Shown: piece by piece, positions 1 to 5,174 of the stretch | Layout of the letters: every line of letters begins with the position of its first letter | How positions within the stretch are numbered: position 1 is the stretch's first letter | Source: Pseudomonas sp. | GTDB taxonomy: Bacteria; Pseudomonadota; Gammaproteobacteria; Pseudomonadales; Pseudomonadaceae | Assembly (NCBI GenBank): GCA_029240955.1 | Contig: JARDZH010000208.1 | Coordinates: forward strand, 1 to 5,204 | DNA length: 5,204 bases | Direction of reading: 5' to 3' | Position numbers and translations under genes: made by a program | The notes under the pieces: model-generated | Seen by the model: only the letters and a program-made list of their open reading frames with translations | What the model was told of the DNA's origin: nothing | Databases searched by the model: none

Positions 1-426
1 GGCCACCACCGGCGAGCCGGGCCGCTGATAAGGAATCAACGGGATGTGCCCGACCTTCATCACCTGATACGGCGTGAGCGGCGGCAGAATGTCGTCTTCC
101 TGCCAGACGCCGGCCAGGGTCAGCGCAACCAGATGCGTAGAATGGGTATGCACCACGCCGCCGACATCCGGGTTGCGATCGTAGACCTGACGATGCAGCC
201 CCAGCGTCTTGGAAGGCTTGCTGCCCGACACCCATTCACCGGCCAGATTGACCTTGGCAATATCCTCCGGAGCGAGCCGACCGAGGCAGGCATCGGTCGG
301 GGTGATCAGCCAGCCGTCATCGAGACGGGCGCTGATGTTGCCGGCGCTGCCAACCGTGTAACCACGGCCGTACAGCAAGCGGCCAACGTCGCAGATTTCC
401 TGGCGAAGAGCCTGTTCGTCGATCAT
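1..426 (-). CDS. otnC: 3-oxo-tetronate 4-phosphate decarboxylase (class II aldolase family), N-terminal part, cut by window edge
   Basis: The reading frame opens with ATG at 426 and stays open for 142 residues to the window edge, so the C-terminal part is missing. The protein belongs to the class II aldolase/adducin family. Visible marks are GSAGNIS (residues 26-32, phosphate-binding loop), ITPTDACLG (41-49), KPSK (70-73) and the zinc-ligand motif VVHTHS with H93 and H95. A third zinc-ligand His would lie beyond the edge. In the family OtnC decarboxylates 3-oxo-tetronate 4-phosphate to dihydroxyacetone phosphate and CO2 in the cytoplasm; the assignment here rests on the ltnD-otnK context. The start overlaps the otnK stop as TGATG, with GGAG at 437-434 seven bases upstream, so translation is probably coupled. 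One oddity: in PSKTLGLH (71-78), the place of the usual catalytic Glu/Asp of family relatives is held by Thr74. Another sugar-phosphate aldolase or epimerase cannot be excluded from the N-terminus alone. Confidence 0.88.
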   Translation of the reverse strand, partial: MIDEQALRQEICDVGRLLYGRGYTVGSAGNISARLDDGWLITPTDACLGRLAPEDIAKVNLAGEWVSGSKPSKTLGLHRQVYDRNPDVGGVVHTHSTHLVALTLAGVWQEDDILPPLTPYQVMKVGHIPLIPYQRPGSPVVA

Positions 427-1715
427 CAGGCTTCTCCAGCCAGTTGCTTGAGTGCCTTGGCAAAGAAGTCGCGCGCGCCGAAGTTGCCGGACTTGAGCGC
501 CAGCGCCAATGGCTGCGCGCCGCTGCTGACGGTGGCCGGAACGCCCGGATCGATCTGTGCGCCAATCTGCAGCAACTGCACGCCCAGTGCCTGAACCACA
601 GCGCCCGAGGTTTCGCCACCGGCGACCACGAAGCGGCGTACGCCAGTGCCCAGCAAACCTTTGGCGATCTCGCCCAACGCTTGCTCGACCATTGCACCGG
701 AGCGCTCGACGCCCAGCTCTTTCTGAACAGCTTTGACTTCGTCCGGCGTGCTGGTCGCGTAGATCAATACGGTCTGGCCTGCGCTTGTCGCGAATTCAAT
801 GGCGTCCTCGACCACCGGCTTGCCGGCAGCCAGATCCAGCGGGTTGATACGCAGCGCAGGGCGGTCAGCTTCCAGCCAGGCCGCAACCTGACCATTGGTG
901 GCAACCGACGCGCTGCCGGCCAGCACGACTTCGCCGCCGCTGATGTTGATGGTTTGTGCAGCGTCGATATCGCGCAGCTTGCCGGCCTTGCGGAAGTTGC
1001 CCGGCAAGCCCAGCGCCAGACCCGAGCCGCCAGTCAGCAACGGCAGGTCGGCGCAGGCTTCGCCCAAGGTGTACAGGTCGGCATCGCTCAAGGCATCGGC
1101 GATTGCCATGCCCACGCCTTCGGCGCGCAGTGCGTCGATGTGTTCGCGGACCTTGGCAGCGCCTTGGGCCACGGTGTCGTAGCGCAGCAGACCCACCTTC
1201 TTGGTGGTCTGCGCTTGCAGTACGCGAATCAGGTTGGCATCGGTCATGGGCGTCAGCGGGTGATTCTGCATGCCCGATTCATTGAGCAACTGATCGCCGA
1301 CGAACAGGTGGCCGCGGAAGATCGTCCGGCCGTTCTCCGGGAAGGCCGGGCAGGCAACCGTGAAGTTGCCACCCAGCTTCTCCAGCAGGGCTTCGCTGAC
1401 CTGGCCGATGTTGCCGGCGGCGGTCGAATCGAACGTTGAGCAGTACTTGAAGAAGATCTGCTCGCAGCCGCGCTCACGCAGCCATTCCAGCGCAGCCAGG
1501 GATTCGTCCACGGCGTCGGCGGTTGGCGTGGTGCGCGATTTCAAGGCGATCACGATGGCGTCCGCGTCCAGGCCAGCGGCCATTTCCGCGCTCGGAATAC
1601 CGATGCTCTGCACCGTGCGCATTCCGCCGCGTACCAGCATGTTGGCAAGGTCAGTGGCACCGGTGAAATCGTCAGCGATGCAGCCCAGCAACGGGCGAGA
1701 GGAGGTCGTGTTCAT
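426..1715 (-). CDS. otnK: 3-oxo-tetronate kinase (DUF1537 / four-carbon acid sugar kinase family)
   Basis: This 429-residue protein is a full-length member of the four-carbon acid sugar kinase family (formerly DUF1537), usually about 420-430 residues. It is expected to use ATP to phosphorylate 3-oxo-tetronate at O4 in the cytoplasm. The N-terminal sugar-acid domain shows ADDFTGATD (14-22), KYCSTFDST (90-98) and PAFPENGR (123-130). GGSGLALG (229-236) lies near the domain junction. The C-terminal nucleotide-binding domain shows VLAGSAS (264-270), VVAGGETSGAVVQALG (363-378) and KSGNFG (408-413). Two ATGs are possible, at 1721 and 1715. The GAGGA at 1726-1722 abuts the first but lies six bases before the second, so 1715 is preferred. 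The gene begins within ten bases of the ltnD stop and its own stop overlaps the otnC start, so it is the middle gene of one operon. D-threonate kinase (DtnK) and D-erythronate kinase (DenK) are close relatives; the neighbours ltnD and otnC favour OtnK. Confidence 0.93.
   Translation of the reverse strand: MNTTSSRPLLGCIADDFTGATDLANMLVRGGMRTVQSIGIPSAEMAAGLDADAIVIALKSRTTPTADAVDESLAALEWLRERGCEQIFFKYCSTFDSTAAGNIGQVSEALLEKLGGNFTVACPAFPENGRTIFRGHLFVGDQLLNESGMQNHPLTPMTDANLIRVLQAQTTKKVGLLRYDTVAQGAAKVREHIDALRAEGVGMAIADALSDADLYTLGEACADLPLLTGGSGLALGLPGNFRKAGKLRDIDAAQTINISGGEVVLAGSASVATNGQVAAWLEADRPALRINPLDLAAGKPVVEDAIEFATSAGQTVLIYATSTPDEVKAVQKELGVERSGAMVEQALGEIAKGLLGTGVRRFVVAGGETSGAVVQALGVQLLQIGAQIDPGVPATVSSGAQPLALALKSGNFGARDFFAKALKQLAGEA
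434..437 (-). promoter_or_regulatory. Ribosome binding site of otnC inside the end of otnK
   Basis: GGAG read on the minus strand lies seven bases before the otnC ATG at 426 and within the last codons of otnK. With the TGATG overlap it supports translational coupling of the two genes. Confidence 0.7.
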
Positions 1716-1721
1716 GGTCAT

Positions 1722-1726
1722 TCCTC
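1722..1726 (-). promoter_or_regulatory. Ribosome binding site of otnK overlapping the ltnD stop
   Basis: The minus strand reads TGAGGAATGACCATG. GAGGA shares bases with the ltnD TGA. Its distance to the two in-frame ATGs is zero bases (ATG at 1721) and six bases (ATG at 1715), which decides for the second start. Confidence 0.75.
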
Positions 1727-2630
1727 AGGCTTGCTCGGACTTGGCTTTAGGCAGGTCGATGCCCGGGAAAATCTTGATCACGGCCGAATCGTCTTCGCGG
1801 CCGAAACCTGCGCTGGAAGCCTGCATGAACATCTGGTGGGCGGTAGCGGACAGCGGCAGCGGGAATTTGCTGGTGCGCGCGGTATCCAGTACCAGGCCCA
1901 GATCTTTCACGAAGATATCCACGGCCGACAGCGGGGTGTAGTCGGCATTCAGGATGTGCGGCACGCGGTTCTCGAACATCCACGAGTTGCCGGCGCTGTT
2001 GGTGATCACTTCGTAGAGGGCGTCGGCATCGACGCCTTCGCGCAGGCCCAGCGCCATGGCTTCGGCGCTCGCTGCAATGTGCACGCCGGCCAGCAACTGG
2101 TTGATGATCTTGACCTTGGAGCCCAGACCGTGGACGTCGCCCAGACGATAAACCTTGCCCGCCATGCCTTGCAGCACGGCTTCGGCCTTGGCGTAGGAAT
2201 CGGCCGGGCCGGAAGTCATCATGGTCATCTGGCCGGCAGCAGCTTTGGCGGCGCCACCGGAGATCGGAGCGTCGAGGTACAGCAGGTTCTGCGACGCGAG
2301 GCGTTCGCCCAACTCGACTGCAAAGGTCGGTGCGACTGTGGCGCAACCGATGACCAGGCTGCCCGGACGCAGCGCTGCAACAGCGCCGTTTTCACCGAAC
2401 AATACGGTTTCAGTCTGCTCGGCGTTGACCACCACGGTGATGATCACATCGCAGGCCGCAGCCATGCTCGCAGGGTTATCACAGGCAACACCGCCTTCCT
2501 GAGCGAAGGCCTGAGTGACCTCGGTGCGCACATCGCAAGCATGGACTTTGAAGCCGCTGCGCAGCAGAGAGCGGGCAATGCCCAGGCCCATTGCACCCAA
2601 ACCGATTACGCCAACATTCTGAGTGTTCAT
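1725..2630 (-). CDS. ltnD: L-threonate 2-dehydrogenase (3-hydroxyisobutyrate dehydrogenase family)
   Basis: The 301-residue product has the usual length and layout of the beta-hydroxyacid dehydrogenase family. An N-terminal Rossmann domain carries the dinucleotide motif GVIGLGAMGLGIA (7-19). Next come the substrate-binding segment DAPISGG (120-126) and the catalytic helix motif GLGSKVKIINQ (168-178), with K174 as the expected catalytic lysine and N177 nearby. An all-helical C-terminal domain follows. By family and operon context it oxidises L-threonate at C2 with NAD+ to 2-oxo-tetronate, the first step of the pathway. D28-C-D-V at the end of the second beta strand fits NAD preference, but this is inference. 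The ATG at 2630 has a strong GAGGA at 2642-2638, seven bases upstream. It is the first gene of the operon, behind an operator-like region and a terminator. Without otnK/otnC beside it, the call would be only 3-hydroxyisobutyrate-type dehydrogenase. Confidence 0.92.
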   Translation of the reverse strand: MNTQNVGVIGLGAMGLGIARSLLRSGFKVHACDVRTEVTQAFAQEGGVACDNPASMAAACDVIITVVVNAEQTETVLFGENGAVAALRPGSLVIGCATVAPTFAVELGERLASQNLLYLDAPISGGAAKAAAGQMTMMTSGPADSYAKAEAVLQGMAGKVYRLGDVHGLGSKVKIINQLLAGVHIAASAEAMALGLREGVDADALYEVITNSAGNSWMFENRVPHILNADYTPLSAVDIFVKDLGLVLDTARTSKFPLPLSATAHQMFMQASSAGFGREDDSAVIKIFPGIDLPKAKSEQA

Positions 2631-2637
2631 GCAGTTT

Positions 2638-2642
2638 TCCTC
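2638..2642 (-). promoter_or_regulatory. Ribosome binding site of ltnD
   Basis: GAGGA on the minus strand is followed by a seven-base spacer and the ATG at 2630. It is a strong site that fixes the start of the first operon gene. Confidence 0.85.
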
Positions 2643-2695
2643 GAGTCAGTGCCGATGCTCGTCGTGCCAGCAAACGGACGATATTGTTCTGATCT

Positions 2696-2732
2696 GTGAA
2701 TCGATAGTGAACCTGTGAGCGAGTAATGTGAA
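2696..2732. promoter_or_regulatory. Cluster of GTGA(A/G) half-sites upstream of ltnD
   Basis: On the plus strand GTGAA occurs at 2696-2700, 2707-2711 and 2728-2732, with GTGAG at 2715-2719. The steps between them are 11, 8 and 13 bases. The last copy is part of the left arm of the 9-bp inverted repeat at 2725-2763, which contributes the same word inverted at 2756-2760. Repeated half-sites of one word in front of an operon suggest several contacts for a regulator, most simply the adjacent DeoR protein. This is inference from pattern and position; the operator of this particular regulator is not known to me. Confidence 0.45.
2704..2732 (-). promoter_or_regulatory. Weak sigma70-type promoter candidate for ltnD-otnK-otnC
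   Basis: The minus strand reads TTCACA (2732-2727), a 17-base spacer, then CACTAT (2709-2704). The -35 differs from consensus at one base and the -10 at three. It would start transcription near 2697 and leave a leader of about 66 bases. The -35 overlaps the inner arm of the inverted repeat, as expected for repression. The poor -10 keeps this tentative; CAATAT at 2686-2681 is another possible -10. Confidence 0.25.
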
Positions 2733-2763
2733 GTCTTTTTTGTTTTTAACAAATCTTCACATT
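2725..2763. promoter_or_regulatory. Inverted repeat, candidate operator of the threonate operon
   Basis: AATGTGAAG (2725-2733) and its exact reverse complement CTTCACATT (2755-2763) are separated by 21 bp of AT-rich DNA. The spacer itself holds a smaller palindrome, TTTGTT-TTT-AACAAA (2739-2753). The arm centres are 30 bp apart, close to three helical turns, so both face the same side of the DNA. The element lies between the terminator of the regulator gene and ltnD, which is where a DeoR-family operator is expected. A hairpin role in RNA is less likely because the repeat seems to lie upstream of the transcription start. Confidence 0.5.
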
Positions 2764-2785
2764 GGTCAGGTTTTTGTCCGTGCAC

Positions 2786-2808
2786 AAAAAAGCCCCTTGA
2801 AAGGGGCT
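2786..2808 (-). terminator. Rho-independent terminator after the regulator gene
   Basis: On the minus strand AGCCCC and GGGGCT pair with TTTCAA between them (the outer arms can extend to eight perfect pairs), and the stem runs directly into six T residues (2791-2786). There is no T-run on the plus-strand side, so it acts on minus-strand transcripts. It would end the message of the DeoR-type gene and isolate the ltnD promoter from upstream transcription. Confidence 0.88.
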
Positions 2809-2822
2809 GGCTTGTTGGGACT

Positions 2823-2844
2823 GAGCGCGCTTGCCCGCGACGAA
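2823..2844. repeat. REP element, left copy
   Basis: This 22-bp arm (core GAGCGCGCTTGCCCGCGA) is the exact reverse complement of 2937-2958. The core matches the type of repetitive extragenic palindrome common in Pseudomonas genomes. A short CTCGG-TG-CCGAG palindrome follows at 2850-2861. It lies in the untranslated tail between the regulator stop codon and its terminator. Confidence 0.75.
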
Positions 2845-2875
2845 TACGACTCGGTGCCGAGGCCGGACCGAACGT

Positions 2876-2901
2876 GTGGGAGGGAGCGAAGCTCGCGACA
2901 C
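2876..2901. repeat. REP element, middle diverged copy
   Basis: The plus strand reads GTGGGAGGGAGCGAAGCTCG and continues CGACAC, a REP-like unit with a GAGC-GAA-GCTC internal hairpin (2884-2894). It has the same orientation as the left copy and is inverted relative to the right copy. Its arms differ from the perfect 22-bp pair, so it is an older or different REP type. Confidence 0.6.
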
Positions 2902-2936
2902 AAGCGGCGCGCCCTATCAGGTAAAACGCGTCATCG

Positions 2937-2965
2937 TTCGTCGCGGGCAAGCGCGCTCCTGCAGG
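2937..2965. repeat. REP element, right copy
   Basis: Positions 2937-2958 form the exact inverted partner of 2823-2844 (22 of 22 bases), and the copy ends in the CTCCTGCAGG tail typical of Pseudomonas REPs. With the middle copy it makes an inverted doublet (2876-2965), the arrangement called a REPIN or BIME. Such doublets are mobilised by RAYT transposases acting in trans; none is encoded here. Confidence 0.75.
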
Positions 2966-2969
2966 CCGT

Positions 2970-2990
2970 GCTGAATTTCACTAATTCAGC
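2970..2990 (-). other. Hairpin spanning the stop codon of the DeoR-family gene
   Basis: GCTGAATT and AATTCAGC form a perfect 8-bp stem with a five-base loop. On the minus strand the stem contains the TGA stop (2988-2986). No T-run follows, so it is not a classic terminator; it may protect the mRNA 3' end or be chance. Confidence 0.4.
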
Positions 2991-3807
2991 GTTTGCCGCT
3001 TACCGGCGCCAGCAGCAGTTCGATCCGCTGCTTGCGGATGCCATCGACAGCCGCTTCGGCCAGTGCCGTGTCCGTGATGATGGTGTCGAACTGGTCCAGC
3101 ATCGCGACCTTGTACATGCCAAAGGTGCCATATTTGGAGCTGGTAGCGATGAGCACGGTTTGCGATGCAGACTGAATGGCCGCTTGCTTGACTTCGACCT
3201 TCAGCGCCGAGGGCGTCGTTGAGCCGCGCTGCAGATCCCACGAGCTGGTGGACATGAAGGCCACGTCCGTTGCCAGCTGACGCAGCGTCGCCGCCGCCAG
3301 TCCACCGACGCTGGAACGGTTGGGGTGGTCCAGCAAGCCGCCGGTATGAATCACATCGACGTGAGTGGCATCGGCCAGCGCGTTGACGATGCCGAAGTCG
3401 TTGGTGACCACCGTCATGCCCGACATGGCCGAGATGAACGGCACGATCTGCAGCGTGCTGGTGCCCGCGTCCAGATACACCGTCATGTCCGGGTGCAGCA
3501 ACCCTGCGGCCAGGCGTGCCATGGCTTGCTTGTGGGGCAGTTCGACGACCGCCTTGGATTGGTGGCTCGGCTCACTGTGCAACTGACTCACAATGCGAAC
3601 GCCGCCGGTCACCGAATACGCGCGACCTTCCTGCTCCAGCAGCGCGATATCGCGGCGGATGGTCATGTGCGAGCAGTCGAACATTTCCATCAGCTGATGC
3701 ACGCTGAGCACCTGATGCTTGCGCAACTCGCGCAACATCAGCTCGCGGCGCTGATCAGGGATCATCGGTGTGCCGCCAGCGATGGCGAGTTCCTCGTCAG
3801 TGGACAT
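2986..3807 (-). CDS. DeoR-family transcriptional regulator, probable regulator of the threonate operon
   Basis: The 273-residue protein has the standard DeoR layout. An N-terminal winged helix-turn-helix spans about residues 20-72, with the signature SHMTIRRDIALLE (46-58). The C-terminal DeoRC sugar-phosphate sensor shows DAGTST (113-118), VVTND (133-137), TGG (155-157) and SSKYG (223-227). The family normally represses nearby sugar-catabolic genes and is released by a phosphorylated intermediate. An OtnK product or DHAP is a natural guess here, not shown by the sequence. The ATG at 3807 was chosen because AGGAG lies at 3817-3813, five bases upstream. The more typical DeoR start MIPDQRR is at residue 15, but no Shine-Dalgarno precedes it, so an unusual leader of about 14 residues is predicted. 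The Asp common in the DHSK motif of relatives is Thr222 here. The gene reads towards ltnD but is separated from it by REP elements and a terminator. Confidence 0.93.
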   Translation of the reverse strand: MSTDEELAIAGGTPMIPDQRRELMLRELRKHQVLSVHQLMEMFDCSHMTIRRDIALLEQEGRAYSVTGGVRIVSQLHSEPSHQSKAVVELPHKQAMARLAAGLLHPDMTVYLDAGTSTLQIVPFISAMSGMTVVTNDFGIVNALADATHVDVIHTGGLLDHPNRSSVGGLAAATLRQLATDVAFMSTSSWDLQRGSTTPSALKVEVKQAAIQSASQTVLIATSSKYGTFGMYKVAMLDQFDTIITDTALAEAAVDGIRKQRIELLLAPVSGKR

Positions 3808-3812
3808 TGCAG

Positions 3813-3817
3813 CTCCT
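3813..3817 (-). promoter_or_regulatory. Ribosome binding site deciding the regulator start
   Basis: AGGAG on the minus strand ends five bases before the ATG at 3807. Other in-frame starts (upstream at 3939, downstream at 3765) have no comparable site. Confidence 0.75.
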
Positions 3818-3827
3818 GTGCATCGGT

Positions 3828-3853
3828 GGACCGCCGCGGCAGGCGGACGGTCC
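3828..3853. other. Imperfect GC-rich inverted repeat between the antiporter and regulator genes
   Basis: GGACCG (3828-3833) pairs with CGGTCC (3848-3853) and CCGC (3834-3837) with GCGG (3843-3846). A single bulged A is at 3847 and the loop has five bases. No T-run follows on either strand. It sits where a transcript from the promoter candidate at 3858-3886 would begin, so it may be a leader hairpin of the regulator mRNA, an autoregulatory operator, or a rho-type terminator structure after the antiporter gene. Confidence 0.5.
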
Positions 3854-3857
3854 GGGC

Positions 3858-3886
3858 ATCTTAGCCAATCGCTCCGGCAATGGAAG
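3858..3886 (-). promoter_or_regulatory. Weak promoter candidate for the DeoR-family gene
   Basis: The minus strand has CTTCCA (3886-3881), a 17-base spacer and TAAGAT (3863-3858), matching the sigma70 consensus at 3 and 4 of 6 bases. Position and spacing are suitable, but the match is modest, and read-through from the antiporter gene is an alternative. Confidence 0.25.
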
Positions 3887-3892
3887 CGCGCT

Positions 3893-5164
3893 CTAGTGAG
3901 CAGTGTCTTGCTGGACGGCGGTCTGCGGCGCGGAAGCACCGGTTACCGAACGCACCAGCTTGCCGATCGTCAGACCCTGCAGCAGGATCGACAACAGCAC
4001 CACGATGTAGGTGATGCTCAGTAGCAGATCCCGCTCCGGCCCGGTCGGCAGCGCCAGCGCCAACGCAACCGACACGCCGCCACGCAAGCCACCCCAGGTG
4101 AGAATCCGCACAGTACCTTGCGGCACGTTGCGCCAGCGGCGCATCAGCAGAATCGCCGGCGCCACCGTGACGAAGCGCGACAGCAGAATCGCCACCGCCA
4201 GCAGGCTTGCCGCCCCCAGGTGCAGCCAGGAGAACGGCAACAGCAACAGCTCCATGCCGATCAGCGCGAACAGCAGCGCATTGAGCATGTCATCGAGCAA
4301 CTCCCAGAAGCCGTCCATGTAGCGACGCGTCATGTCGTTCATCGCCAGGTTGCGTCCCAGATTGCCGATGATCAGACCGGCCACGACCATCGCGATAGGG
4401 CCGGATACGTGCAGTTCGGACGCCATGGCCGAGCCGCCGATCACAAGGGCGAGCGTCAGCATCACTTCGATCTGGTGCTGCTCGATACTCTTGATCATCA
4501 GGTACACGGCGTAACCGATCAGGCCGCCAAACGCTATGCCGCCTACCGCTTCGTGGACGAACAGCAAAGCGGTTTCGCCCACGGTTGGGGTTTCGCCCAG
4601 TTGCGCGATGCCGAGCAGGACGGTGAAGACCACGACCGCCGTGCCGTCGTTGAACAACGACTCGCCCACGATCGTGGTCTTGAGCGGCTTGGAGGCGTTG
4701 GCCGTACGCAACACGCCCAGTACCGCAATCGGATCGGTCGGCGAAATCAGCGCGCCGAACAACAGGCAGTACAGCGGGCTTACATGCCAGCCGAACAGGG
4801 CGAAGATCCAGTAGGCAAGCGCGCCGATCACGGTCGTAGCGATCAATACGCCGAAGGTCGCCAGCAGGCCGATGGGCCAACGGTAGCTTTTGAGGTCGGC
4901 CAGATTGACGTGCAGCGCGCCCGCGAACAGCAGGAACGACAGCATCCAGTTCATCAGCAGGTCGCCGAAGTCGATCTGTCCGATCAGTTGCTGAACATGC
5001 TCTTCCAGGCCGGGAAAGCCCATGAAGCTCAGGCCCTGCAGAATCAGCGAGAAGAGCAGCGCGGTGACCATTACGCCAATCGTCGGCGGCAGGCCGATGA
5101 AGCGGTAGTTAACGTAGGTCAGCAGTGAGGTGAGGCAGATAAAGGCAGCAGCGAGTTCAAGCAT
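3893..5164 (-). CDS. nhaP: CPA1-family (NhaP-type) sodium/proton antiporter
   Basis: The 423-residue protein is a polytopic inner-membrane exchanger with about 12-13 hydrophobic segments, of normal length for bacterial NhaP proteins. Family marks include SPTDP (141-145), GESLFNDGTAVVVF (167-180) with the Asn172-Asp173 pair that forms the cation/proton site in CPA1 proteins, the FWE...LF..IGMEL stretch (286-306), R330 in a late helix, and GGLRGGVSVALALALP (358-373). It lacks the long C-terminal cytoplasmic domain of NhaK or eukaryotic NHE types and ends in a short polar tail. It should exchange Na+ (or Li+/K+) for H+ across the cytoplasmic membrane; the exact ion is not readable. A TTG at 5182 would add six residues, but ATG at 5164 has AGGA at 5174-5171, six bases upstream, and is preferred. 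Nothing suggests a role in threonate use; it is probably just a neighbour. The symbol denotes family, not proven orthology. Confidence 0.92.
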   Translation of the reverse strand: MLELAAAFICLTSLLTYVNYRFIGLPPTIGVMVTALLFSLILQGLSFMGFPGLEEHVQQLIGQIDFGDLLMNWMLSFLLFAGALHVNLADLKSYRWPIGLLATFGVLIATTVIGALAYWIFALFGWHVSPLYCLLFGALISPTDPIAVLGVLRTANASKPLKTTIVGESLFNDGTAVVVFTVLLGIAQLGETPTVGETALLFVHEAVGGIAFGGLIGYAVYLMIKSIEQHQIEVMLTLALVIGGSAMASELHVSGPIAMVVAGLIIGNLGRNLAMNDMTRRYMDGFWELLDDMLNALLFALIGMELLLLPFSWLHLGAASLLAVAILLSRFVTVAPAILLMRRWRNVPQGTVRILTWGGLRGGVSVALALALPTGPERDLLLSITYIVVLLSILLQGLTIGKLVRSVTGASAPQTAVQQDTAH

Positions 5165-5170
5165 CCGTAT

Positions 5171-5174
5171 TCCT
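5171..5174 (-). promoter_or_regulatory. Ribosome binding site of the antiporter gene
   Basis: AGGA on the minus strand lies six bases before ATG at 5164. It argues against the in-frame TTG at 5182, which would place this site inside the coding region. Only 40 bases upstream are in the window; they contain a 10-bp palindrome AATTGCAATT (5175-5184) but no promoter I can support. Confidence 0.65.

Noticed and set aside
444..1439. Plus-strand open frame of 331 codons opposite otnK
   Set aside because: It is antisense to a well-supported kinase gene, has Arg/Gln/Ala/Gly-biased composition and no recognisable domain.
2655..2669. TGGCACGACGAGCAT on the minus strand resembling a sigma54 promoter
   Set aside because: The -24 part matches well, but the GC of the -12 element is two bases too close and TTGC is absent.
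1731..2699. Plus-strand open frame of 322 codons opposite ltnD
   Set aside because: It is an antisense shadow of ltnD with no family features.
2627..2950. Minus-strand open frame of 107 codons across the regulator-ltnD gap
   Set aside because: It runs through REP repeats, the terminator and the operator-like region, and shows no coding character.
2937..2958. Perfect 22-bp inverted repeat with 2823-2844 as ends of an insertion sequence
   Set aside because: Only 92 bp lie between the arms, with no transposase or target duplication; the motif is that of Pseudomonas REP elements.
2728..3222. Plus-strand open frame of 164 codons through the REP region into the regulator gene
   Set aside because: It begins in the operator-like repeat, crosses terminator and REPs, and then is antisense to the DeoR-type gene.
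4118..5128. Plus-strand open frame of 336 codons opposite the antiporter gene
   Set aside because: It is exactly antisense to a clear NhaP-type gene; the product is Gln/Arg/His-rich and low in hydrophobic core, a usual shadow in high-GC DNA.
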